NCBI GenBank assembly: GCA_001953115.1
Contig: LSSL01001512.1
Location: 1-37,192, forward strand
Source of the DNA: Smittium mucronatum
Lineage: Eukaryota; Kickxellomycota; Harpellomycetes; Harpellales; Legeriomycetaceae
DNA: 37,192 bases
Direction of reading: 5' to 3'
Part shown: positions 21,869 through 32,962 of the stretch, piece after piece
Layout of the letters: the number at the start of each line of letters is the position of its first letter
How positions within the stretch are numbered: the stretch's first letter is position 1
Notes under the pieces: model-generated
The model's database searches: none
Seen by the model: the letters and a program-made list of their open reading frames with translations, nothing else
Told to the model about the DNA's origin: nothing
Position numbers and translations under genes: made by a program

Positions 21869-22490
21869 AACCACCTCTTATGAGTAAAATATCTTGCCGT
21901 GTTTTAACTTCTTAATTTTTTTTATTTCAGAATTAAATAAATCTAAAAAATTTCAGTTTTTTGTACTATTTTTGGCTTAGAATATATGAAAAAACTAAGC
22001 AGCTATTACAGAGGAGAACCATATTGAAACATGAGAAATTTAGTACTCAAAACAGAAACGTCATTATCTAGTCATCAATTTTAGTGATAGAAGTTAGGCT
22101 TATCTCAGAATCTAACAGCTATTTGCAGGAAATTCAGTTGATCAAACCCAAATTTTGGCAGATGCAAAAATTTATCATTCCTGTTAAAATCAGTATATTA
22201 ACAAGCGCTTAATAGCTTAAATAAAAATTACTAATTTAAAAAGAGATCTTATTTATTACTTTAAACGGCTTCAGTAATCCAGCCTACTTGAAGAAATTTC
22301 GGGGGGAGGGGGGCTTTTGGTTTGTAGATTTCACCTTTTCCCCAAAGTTAAGCAGCTGTTAGGCCGAAAAAGATGCTTATTTTATTTAGGATAAAATTAA
22401 TTTATATACTTCTTTTTCTTTTTTTCTTATTTTTTTTTTGCATATTTTTAATGAAACTATCTTAAAATAATAACTCTGAGTCGCAAAATA
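21869..22490 (+). repeat. Interspersed repeat, copy B (heavily AT-decayed copy of 15090-15713)
   Basis: Same order of blocks as copy A: AAAATATCTTGCCGTG, TTGTACTATTTTTGGCTTAG, GGAGAACCATATTGAAACAT, TATCTCAGAATCTAACAGCT, AATCCAGCCTACTTGAAG, then G6AG6 (22301-22313), TATACTTCTTTTTCTTTTTT and ATGAAACTATCTTAAAATAA. Many differences replace G or C of copy A by A or T, so it is older or decayed under stronger AT mutation. Confidence 0.65.
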
Positions 22491-25400
22491 AATTAAAATT
22501 AAAAAGCCAAGATACCATATAAAAATGCAAAAAAAACATGCTTTAAAATGAGCTAACCGTAAATATTTATAAAAAAAATTTAATCAATACACTCCAACAT
22601 TATTTAATTGGAAATACAAATCGATTTTTTTGTGCAAGCTATTCAATACTTTTATTTTTAGAATAAATAAATTAATATCTTAAAAAGCCCCAAATATGAT
22701 GACTAGATAAATTAACCAATAAAAATTTTCTAATTAAAAGACAGCTGATATAAATATTCCAGCATATTAAATTCCATCCTCATAATTTTCAGCGTAGAAA
22801 TTGCTATTATTATTAATTTTGTAAATAAGAATATAATTTGATCGATTTAATTATTCTGTATTAGTTTTCATAATTTTACAACACTTATTTTCTAGCTTAT
22901 TTAAATCTGCCAAATGCGTACCAATAGAAAATAACTAAAATTTTATTTTCCTACAAACTTCTTTTTTTATTTTAATTGCAACTTATATAACATTTAAGCC
23001 GATTGAATCAATAAATTCAAATCTGAAAAAGATTTTTGACAAAACTCAATCTTTTGAAATTTATGCTAAATTTGTTTTATGTATTCTAAATTGGATTAAA
23101 AGCTTTTTGAGTCGAGAAAATTATATATCTGAGTGATTTTTAAGGGGTTTATTTGGAATGTTTTATATACTTAAAAATTTATAAGAAATTATATTTAATG
23201 TGCTAAACCCCCCACCCCCTCTCACCTCTGCTTATCCCGATACTTTTTATCCACTAATTTAGCTTTAATATTTGCTAAAGTTTTCTTATTTTAATATCAT
23301 TATTTTGAATATCAAATTTATTTGCAATAAATAATTGCTAGAAATTCTGATATCACTATTTCCCATGCAGTAAAAGAAGAGTAAAATTATATAAAATATT
23401 CAAAAAAACTTAAATCCCGTCAATATCTTGATAATTTTCTGATAATATTATATTATAATTCTATTATATACTATAATATACCAACAAAAAATATATATGA
23501 ATAATTAATTTAAAGATTATTATAGATTTTTTTGTTATTAGCTCAAAAAAAAATTTTAATTTTAAAAATAAAAATTGCTGAAAAAAAATTGTTCAAAAAT
23601 ATTAATTTTCCGCTTTTCATTTAAATTCAAGGGAAAACCCATAAATATCTATATAGTAAAATTTAACCTTGATATTCATGCTCGTCAATACCTATTTAAA
23701 ATTATCAAATAAAAACAAGTATTTTGGTAAAATATTAATGATTTAAATCAAATAAATAGATAAAATAAGCCAACAAAAATTGAAAATAAAGCAAAGAATT
23801 TATTAATATATTTAAAAATCTAATAATATAAAGAAATATCATGATTTTGTACATCTTTACCATAAATAAAAATTAACGGGTGTAGAATTAAAGAAGTTAA
23901 ATTCTTCCTAAAAAAAAAATCAAAATTAGAATATTTGGTTATAAATCTTTGTTTTTTTTATAAAAAAGAAAAATTGTAAAAAAATTTACTTAAAATGGAT
24001 GATAAATGATGTATATTTTGAGTATCAATCAAATTAAAATGTTATGAAAAAAATCTCCCATTTATTTTAAAAAGACTTTAAATTGAAATTTTATATTTTA
24101 AAAAAAATTAAATACCGTTAAAAAGAATTAAATTATCAATCGCATAATACTATGTATTTATTTTCTTATAATAATAATTTATTTGACTTACATTTACTTT
24201 ATTTTATCTCAATATGCTATTTTGACCTATAAACTTTATTGAATAATGTTTTAGTTGATAAGTTGACTAATTTTTATAAATATTATATGCAAATTAAAAA
24301 CTTTTTATTTATATGTGTAAGTATGTTGATTTTTTGTTGATTTTTTATTACTTTTATCATTTATTTTTTGGATGATATTTTCTGTTTTCAATTATTTTTA
24401 CTTTATTCACTTCCATTGCCATAGAAATAATTATTCATGAATTTTTTTGGACATTTAAATTTGAAGCTATTATCATATGATTTTTTAAAATAATAGAATT
24501 TTAATTAATCTAATCCACTAAAATGGCTGAATTTTTGGGTGAATTTTTTCAATAATGGTCTCAGAAATAAAAATTTATTTAATTATAACCGCTATTTCAC
24601 ATAAATCCGTTTTAATATCTATTAAATATGCTAAATTAACTATTCGAATTTAAAAGGCGTAGGTATATTAATATCACATCACAATTTTTTTTATTTTGAA
24701 CTATACACGTTATTATTTTATTTTTGAAAAAAATTTTTTTTTCTTATTCCGATAAAATAATGTAATATTTTCAAATAAATTTTTAGCAATATAATAGGTT
24801 TAAAATATTTTTATGGCATGAAAAATTAACCTCAAAAGAACATAAGCTCAAAAAAAGTTATACTAAAAGATTTTTTCTTAATAAAAGGCCAATCACTCCA
24901 TTATTGAAATAATTTTAATCTATGTGTAATCTAATCTATTTAAATAGATATTTAAGATTGATAGCTCTCATAAATTGAAAACTCATTATTTTTAATTAAT
25001 AACTAGATTTTTTTTTTTTTTTTTTAAATATCAGTTTTATAAAATCTATATTTTCCATAATATGTTAATTTATAAAAAAACAAAGGTAAAATAAGGTTTA
25101 GGTCTTTATAATAATTTGTAAAAATATCCAATGTTGAATAAAATATGAAATTAATTGTAATTTGATTTTATATTCTAAAAATTCTGTTAATTATTAATAT
25201 AATTTTTCATTTCAATATGACCTAGTATTGCGGAAATACCTGTCTTTTTAAACAAAAAAAGAAACTTTTAAAGTTTTTTATGCGAATAAGATAACTATTT
25301 CTGGCTATAAGATTTTTATTTGGTTTGTGGTGATTAATTGGCGTATCTTTTAAAAATCTGCAAAAAAATCTCAAAAATAAAAGAATTATACGATTTCCAA

Positions 25401-26786
25401 TAATTTTAATTTGGGGTTTTTATTTTTCGATTAACGAATTATGTAGATTTTTATTTTTAAATTTTGAATTAAAAAATTTTCATTGTTACATCTGATTTTC
25501 TTTATTTATTAAACAAATATTCTATTTTTGCATTATATATGATAGAGGGAGCTTTAATATTGAAAAATAGACATATCTTTATATTTTAATATTTCTCTAT
25601 GATAAAGAACAAATTAAATTAATAATAAGGAATTAGAATAACTTGTAATTAATTTTTTTGAAATTTTATTAGATTTAATAAGTTTATAAACTTCTATTTG
25701 TATGGCTATGATTGAATTTTACTATAAAAAATGGTTTAAAATGTTAAAAAATCCTAGTATTGGAAACAATGTCCCATATGCACCACCTCGTTTATAATAA
25801 AATGATTTTGCTTTTAATTGTATTGTCTTATTAAATTGAAATATTAAATCATTTTATGAAAGAAAGTAGGAATAAACAGTATATACCTAAAACTAAATAT
25901 TAAGATAAAAAAATTATTACTCAATGGTTTTTTTATTGCTTAATAAGATGGATATTAACTAATAGATTTCTTTATTAAGAAAAGGCCTTATATAAAAATT
26001 TATAATAAAATGAGGAGGCAAAATATAATATTTTTCAAAATTATCTTATGTAATTTTTATTATTATTACCTAATATTCTAGTCAAAAAATAAAAAATGTA
26101 GGATATAGTTTTTTTGTTACTTAATTAGTCGTAGCATTTTAAAATTTCCTTAATTCAGTATCAATACCAATATAGGGGTATTTAGTCGATAAAGCTAATA
26201 TTGTAAAATATTTTTAATAAATCTCTCTCTTTTGTGATAAAAAAGTAAAACATCCAATAAAAATCCAATAAAACTTATGCATTTTCAAAGAAAAAATAAA
26301 TTAAAAAACTAGATATAAAGCCCAAAATGAACACAATCTAACCAAGGTTAATAACGTATCTTCAGGAAAAAATATCCCGATTCAATTAAAAAATATGATC
26401 ATCTTCATCTCAGTTTCATAATTTAAAATGATAAGTATTTTTCTTATAAAGAGAAATTTTTTAGCCTAGATTGAACCTCACTTGAGTTTGGACTATATAA
26501 AAGATATTTCAATCAGAATAAAAACGAATTATTCGAAAAATTATGTAGTTTATTCTAATAAACAAAAAAAAATTCTTTGAGATAATAGGTATATATGAAT
26601 TTCACTTTGAAATCCATTAAAAAAAGCGATCTGTAAAAACCAATAAAATAACATAAAATGAAAAATAATATAAACAAAAAAATTGACCTCTTGGAAACCT
26701 CAGAATACAGATGAATTTTTTTAAAAAAAACCCCATAACATCTTATATCTGATCAAGTACTTTGGAGGAAACACAAAAATTATATG
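22491..26786. other. AT-rich region without recognised genes
   Basis: About 4.3 kb of extremely A/T-rich sequence. A short C-rich patch (C6AC5 at 23208-23219) is the only compositional feature. From about 26300 rightward the plus strand becomes A-biased, which leads into the gag-like remnant. Confidence 0.55.
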
Positions 26787-28900
26787 ATTAAATCTCAAAG
26801 AAATAGTAGAGTTACTTGACTTATATAATTCGAATCATAAAAAAAATATTAAATTCTCATCTAAAGTCATTAATATAACTATGAAATCAGATAATTTTAT
26901 TTCAATACTCAGTTCGTCGGAAATAGCAGAATTAAAAGAACTAATTTTACGGGAAATTTTTCATATAATATTTGCATATTTTAAAAAAGATTTCCACTGG
27001 AAACAGAAGTGTAAAGACATGAAAAAAAAAATTAAAAAAAACAAAATTAAGCAAGAAGAATTTTTTATTCAATAATTAAAAGAAATCAAAAATAAGATCC
27101 GAAATTCATTTAAAATATTACAGCTACATCGAAAAAGGATTTGGTTCTAACAAAGGATACTAGATTTTTTTTAAATAAAACATTCAGTAAAAAAACCAAG
27201 GTAACAGCCAATGAAATTAAATCTGGGATTTGAAAATATATCACCTTAGATTAAGTACTAATCAGTCTCAGAAGATGATAATTGCTGAAAAATAAACAAA
27301 TATACAATTCTGAGCCTAAAATATTTATGCAAGTTTAAAAATAACAGTATCAATGTTAAAAGCACCTTTAATAAAATCTAAAAAGTTAATAAAATCTATA
27401 AAATTAAAGAAAGGAGTTATCCGCGTTAAAAATATAAAATATCTCAATGAATCTATAAATTTCTTTAAAATAAATCAGGTATAAAACAGATCCGATCAAT
27501 AAACTGAAAAAAGAAAATATTATTTAAAATAAGTATATTTCAAAAAAAAGTAGATATTGGTTAATAAAGGGCATAAATTAAGTTCTTCCAGCTCAACAGT
27601 ACCTCAGAAAAACTCATAATAATAAAGGGGAGAAATAAAAATAAAAACTTTGAATGTGAAAGAAATACTTTCAACAAGAAAAAAAGCTAACTTTTTTCTC
27701 CTTTAAAAATATGGTAAAAAAGATATATTTCGACTAAAAAAAAAAAATAATAAATTCTTATAAAATTTTGGACTGATCATACTAATCTTATGTTACATTT
27801 TTAAAATTATTCAGTAAAAATAATAGATAAAAAAATATATAAACTATCGGAAAAAATCACACATTTTTAAGTGAGCATAAAATTATCATTGGTAAAACTT
27901 CAAAAAATTAAATCAAAATCATCCAGGCTCTATCTACCAAAAAATTGTAGAAAAAAAAGGGGGGGGGTTTGTTAGTTTTAGTGACTGAAAAATTATTATT
28001 TAGTAAAAATAAAGAGAAAATATTAATAATTGGTGAAATACGCATGTTTTAAAAATTAATTAACCATATTATTTTTCAGAAAACCAAAAATATAAATCAA
28101 TATAATATGTTAAAATTAGCCAATACATTCAAAAAAAAGTATTTGGTAAGTCTAAAGTCAAAAAATAAGCTAATACATAGAAAGAATACACCTGTAGATA
28201 TAAATCCAGGATTTAACATATTTTTTTTCTAAATAGTATCGTAGATGAAATTTCTATCAATAGCACTAGTACTAGAGAATTATCAGAAAATAAATTTATT
28301 ATATATTTAATTAGTTTTTGGCATGAAAAAACAAAAAAATACCCAAAAATTGAAAACTTGATTCACGATTACTTTCAATTAAAAAAAAAAAAGACATATA
28401 AAAGTTCTTAAAACTCAAATGTGCTAAATTAAAAAAAAATTCCTATATGATTCATGTTGAAAAAATAATTCCATAAATAGCAAAATTGATCTTCTATATT
28501 CACTAAAAAAATATTAAACTCAAAAATAATAATAATAATATACTAGTTTGGCTAATAAAACTTTATATAGCTTAGAATTCTCATCGAACCAAAAATTTAT
28601 TATAAAAATCAAAAAAAATAGCATGATGGATTTTTTTGACTGTTAAGAAATAATTTGGCAGAATATAATGAACTTAAAAACAAAAACTTGTTTTTACTGC
28701 TAAAAAATAGGTAAAAGAGTAAGGAATAAAGGAACTAAATAACGAAAATGGTGAAATATTAAATGAAAAAATGGAGCTTCTATAAATATGCCACAATTTG
28801 CATTCACAGTTATTGATACCGGATGATCATGCAAAAAAGCCAATAATAATTTATTCAAATTTTATCAAATAAAATCTCGTTGATACATTCCGAAGGTTGT
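26787..28900 (+). pseudogene. Retroelement gag-protease remnant (retropepsin DTG and knuckle)
   Basis: A plus-strand A-rich relic. An open stretch (26787-27075) gives a lysine-rich segment, LNLKEIVELLDLYNSN... ILSSSEIAELKELILREIF. Far downstream, at 28689-28700, C-F-Y-C is followed by stop, K-I-G-K in the spacing of a CCHC knuckle, with the His and last Cys positions lost. Exactly in frame 126 nt later (28815-28832) comes FTVIDTG-stop-SC and then ANNNLF, the core of an aspartic retropepsin (DTG-x-S). Knuckle then protease is the gag-pol order of LTR-type retroelements. No RT or LTR is recognisable, and dozens of stops lie between. Confidence 0.5.
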
Positions 28901-29403
28901 TTTTAAATAATGTATAATATAGCCAGATAATCGAATAAATGACAAAATATCCAAAAAATAAACTCCATAGCTCGTATCGATCGCTTTCTATTTCTATAAT
29001 CAGTGCAAATAAAAAACATATAATAATAATATGTAAATATTTAACAATAATTCTATGTAAAAATGAAATTAAATAACTAGAGGGTCAATTATAGCCAAAA
29101 AAAATCAAAAAAAAAAGATAAAAAGATAAATAAATACCTAAAAACTACAAATACAATACTTCATCTGCAAAAAATGGTAAATTGTTAAGACTTACACTTT
29201 TTTCTTATGTTAATTTACGCCCTTTTATGGTCTGAGAGTCTTAGCATGCTTAGGGACTGTTTTAGTCGATTTATAGTTTAGTTTTATAATAGTTATTTTT
29301 TCCTTAGTTTTGAATATAATCGACTAAATATTATTCGTCTCAGTTTTACCAGTTTTTTTTAGTAATGTAGTTATTTTTTTAGTGCTTTCGTGAACAGAGA
29401 TAA

Positions 29404-29733
29404 TTACCCAAATTTCTGGTTTATAGTTTAATTGGTTTTTATAGTTTGTTTAGTGAAGGAATCAGCTTTTATAGTGCTACTGGCATGGTTATGCTCATTC
29501 ATAAGTTGATTGAGTCCGGTGGTTATCCTTATGGGTTTTCCCAAGAGGTTGACGCTTGGAGTGAGGTAGGAGAATATAGAGATAGTGACGTTTCGGCATT
29601 GATCTCTATTGAATTTCATGAGTTAAGTGAAGAATTTGACTTATCGGTAGATTTGGCGGGGGAAACAGTTTTGGATAATCTTGTACCTTCTTTACTGGGA
29701 CTATCGTTAAGTTTCGTTCCCAACACCCTGTAA
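29404..29733 (+). CDS. Unrecognised ORF, upstream member of a TAATG-overlapping pair
   Basis: Open from a stop at 29401-29403 to TAA at 29731-29733; the first ATG is at 29485 (82 codons from there). The protein is acidic and hydrophobic in patches (VDAWSEVGEYRDSDVSALIS, EFHELSEEFDLSVDLAGETV), with ordinary amino-acid composition unlike the lysine/asparagine/isoleucine-rich chance ORFs around it. The region is visibly richer in G+C than its neighbours. No family is recognised. A minus-strand ORF overlaps (29938-29606), so even the strand is not certain. It could be an exon, a transposon ORF1 or a degraded gene. Confidence 0.35.
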   Translation, partial: LPKFLVYSLIGFYSLFSEGISFYSATGMVMLIHKLIESGGYPYGFSQEVDAWSEVGEYRDSDVSALISIEFHELSEEFDLSVDLAGETVLDNLVPSLLGLSLSFVPNTL

Positions 29734-30047
29734 TGTTCTCGTATTTTATTCCTACCGTGGGGGCTGTACAGACACTTAGTGCTGTCAGTACAGGGAGCAG
29801 CGGAAGAAGTGTAGAAAGACGAAGTAAGGGAGTAATACCTGCCCTAAAGTCTCTTCTGGACGAGGACGTAGATTGTGATAGTAATGGTGCGCCCAGCGTT
29901 GCCTCATCTTTACCTATACAACAACAGCTTAGGTGCAAGAATTTGTACCAGTATAACTGGTATAGAGAATCCGCTTCTGAAAAAGTAAAAAAATGTTTAC
30001 ATTTGAATAATAAAACACAAAAAACAAATTTTGAATATATAAAATAA
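29733..30047 (+). CDS. Unrecognised ORF, downstream member of a TAATG-overlapping pair
   Basis: ATG at 29733-29735 overlaps the upstream stop by one base (TAATG); 104 codons to the stop at 30045-30047. The first ~70 residues are serine-rich and low-complexity (TLSAVSTGSSGRSVERRSKG, then DEDVDCDSNGAPSVASSL) and the end is lysine/asparagine-rich, reflecting a return to A-rich DNA near 29990. No motif is recognised. Splicing from the GT at 29730 to nearby AGs (29771 or 29793) does not join the two frames, so a simple short intron does not explain the pair. Confidence 0.33.
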   Translation: MFSYFIPTVGAVQTLSAVSTGSSGRSVERRSKGVIPALKSLLDEDVDCDSNGAPSVASSLPIQQQLRCKNLYQYNWYRESASEKVKKCLHLNNKTQKTNFEYIK

Positions 30048-31529
30048 ACAAAGATAATATTTTATAAAAATGAATTAACTTTGGTTGCATACTAGCTATC
30101 AACTTCTGATTTTAAAATAGAAAATTTTAGCATGAAGATATAGATTTGTACCTACTATTATTGAGCCGATAGAAATCTTGTGGTAGATTTTATTGGAAAT
30201 AATAATTTAAATAACTTTTAAGTATGGGAATATGGCCGAACTCTATTTGAAGAATCTGAAATTTTTCCTTGAACCCAAAATGGCCGTTTAAATAATTAAA
30301 GATCCAAATAAAACAAGAACTCAGACAGAGAGACTCACCGTCACCACTGCTATAAAACCTAATGATTTAAAAGCTAATTTTGAATATAAAAAGATGAATA
30401 GAAATATTTAAATAGAAAATAAAAATTCAAGTAGACGGACTATGCTATTTTTTACTAATAGTAATAAAAAAATAAAAGAGGAAAAAAATCTTCAATGAAG
30501 CGCTTAAACTTCTCTATTTTTCCCCTAATGCCAAAATTGATTAAAATGAAACGATTTTTGAAAAATCAGGGAATCCATAAGAAAATTCGCTGGCAAATAA
30601 TTTATATCTGTAAAGGAAAAATTCAATATCTAGAAGCTCAATTTAATTTCAATTGATTAGTAATAAAAAAATCCCGGAATTCTACATCGAATGATAATTA
30701 ATAATAATAAAACCAGCTGTAAAGAAATAAAGTTATCTATAAGAGGAAGAGTCCTAGTTTCAAATAAATTGACATTATCATAAATATGTTTTACCAACCA
30801 CACCATACCATTTTAAACGAATTTTTTACCATAAATAAAAAAGAAAACACCGAATTTGTTTGAAAAAATAAAAAAACTCAATTATGAATGTATGAAATGG
30901 AGCTGTTTAAAAAAAATGGAGGCCTTGGCATTTTAAATGTCGTGTCACAAAAAAAACCACTATTTATGAAATGTTATAATGAGCTGATCTAAATCAAACA
31001 TAAAATATGTAGCAAGTCATCAAAAAATAAAATCCAATCAATAGCAGGTAATCACAAAGATAATGATTTCGGCCTCGACATATTTATTTAAAAAACTGCA
31101 TTTAAAAAAATCAACAATTTTATTTAAAGTAAAAAATTAATTTTACTTTTTTTGTAAATGAGATTTAAATTTTGTTGAAAAAATGACATTTTTATTAATG
31201 ATGTCAATTAAAACAACTGCTAATTAATGTAAAATCATTTTTAAACAGATTTCAAGCCACAAATAATAGAAATAAAACATTTAAAAGTTTTTCTGAAAAA
31301 TTAATAAATCTCAAATGGAAGTTATATTTAATTTTTAATATGAAGAGATAAAAAATTCTCTGATATATCACTTTTTCACTATTTCTTATCTATCAAATAC
31401 TATACGAATTCAATTATTGCTAAAAAAAATTCATAAAGAATATAAAGATGAAAATAATTTACTTGTATTTGCTAAGAAATGATATTATGAGAGTCAAAAT
31501 CAATTTTTGACCGTGGAATATTCGAAATA
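30048..31529. other. A-rich region with no recognised gene
   Basis: Plus-strand A-biased, like the gag-like relic at 26.8-28.9 kb. One 41-residue open stretch near 30290-30415 (DPNKTRTQTERLTVTTAIKP...) is less simple than its surroundings but matches nothing I know. It may be more retroelement debris or the 5' part of the MULE. Confidence 0.4.
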
Positions 31530-32962
31530 CCTTAAATATTATAAAAAATCAACTTACTGTTGAAGAAGCTCTAAAAAAACTAATATCCTATTTAAGATTG
31601 GAGTAGATCAGTTCTATGATGGTTGAAGCACAACTTATCAGACAAATAATCAATGTGATGGTTGCTTTACGATAGAAAAAATAGATTCAAAAGAAACAAT
31701 TTTATAAAATCTTCAGCTCATAATTAAATCTGGAATAGTAAATAGATTGTTTGAGAAGGTTGGAATCAAAGTAAAAATTGATAAAATATATTCTAAAATA
31801 AATTACTCTAAAAAAAATGAAAAAATAATTCCAAAACTACAACTAAAGATTTATTTGATGAAACATGGAATTTTTTTAAAAATATAACTAAAACGAGGAA
31901 CCATATATTGCAGATAATTTTTTTAATGTAAATAAATCAAGAGAAACAATTACTTCTAAGAATCTGATGATTCAATTATCTAAATCTTCATATCTTCATA
32001 TAGACTCTACCACTAAGCTCATATATTGTGGATATCCCGTTATAGTTGCTAGAAAAACCAACTTGACCAAAAATTTATTCCAATAACAATATCGATTGTC
32101 AGCAATGATGAAAAATATTCTTATCTTTGAATATTTACTGTTCTAAAAAAATGAATTTATTCTAATAATTTGTTCTGGGATGATAAAATTTTAATGTCAT
32201 ATTCAGCAAGACAGATAAATAATGATGTAAAAAGTTTTTTATTGATAAATTTAACAAAAAATTACCGATTTCATGTGGGAATAATTTTAGAAAAATAATA
32301 GGAAAGCGTAAAAATGATCAATTTAAGTAAATTATTTATAATGATCTATGTATAATGCTATTATTAACGATTCCTGAAATATTTAATAAATCAAAAGAAT
32401 TATTTTTTACGAAATGGAGGCATCTAAATGTGCTGAATTATATCGTACATAATATATGCCAGCTTTATTTAAATAGCAATAATTATTGTTATGAGGGATA
32501 TAGTATTTTTGACCCATCAACTAATAACGGTCTTGAAAGATACAGAAAAAGACAAAAGATTGATATCATTCGTGGAAATAGAAAAATATAGTAGAAAATT
32601 TAAAAAAATCTTTGAAAATTATTATGGAATCGAATTTAGATTATATTCCTTACTATGAAAAAATGAACTATAATGAAATAATTACTCCAAGAAAAAAAAA
32701 ATTCTATCCATATTACATTTCTAAATTTCAAGGGGAAAATGTGTTCTCATTTTCGGACTTGGAGCGTGACAGCGCGATTTTCGAAAAAGTACCAAGCAAA
32801 TTCAAAGGTTTGAATTTTTACACTTATAATGATCTCATAGATACATTTAGTGAAATTTTGTTTTTATTTTTGGACCCTACTGTAACGCACTGGAAACACT
32901 TATTCTGTAGTTTCTATAATTTTGCCACAAGAAAAAATTTTGCTCAATTTTATTGTTATTAA
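31530..32962 (+). pseudogene. Mutator-like element (MULE) transposase, broken
   Basis: The core is YLHIDSTTKLIYCGYPVIVA (catalytic D at 32003-32005), followed after a frame change by KFIPITISIVSNDEKYSYL, the MULE transposase pattern (hxDaTyxlxxxgyPvxvxgxxDxxxxFxPxxxxlxxxE). Later comes the open frame 32355-32591 with FNKSKELFFTKWR... NNYCYEGYSIFDPSTNNGLE; the (W/C)YEG-x(n)-PSTNNGLE box contains the third catalytic Glu (32535-32537). Then 32612-32962 gives a C-terminal segment ending WKHLFCSFYNF, a possible relic of a SWIM zinc finger. Stops and several frame changes interrupt. The N-terminal part (31530-31940) is assigned by position. Confidence 0.72.

Noticed and set aside
22500..26780. Possible CRISPR, tandem satellite or centromere-like array in the longest AT-rich stretch
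   Set aside because: No regular repeat unit or spacing can be seen; only homopolymers and simple A/T sequence.
29606..29938. 110-codon minus-strand ORF, the longest in the GC-richer island
   Set aside because: Not called as a gene because the plus-strand pair looks at least as good. No motif on either strand settles it, so it is noted as an alternative only.
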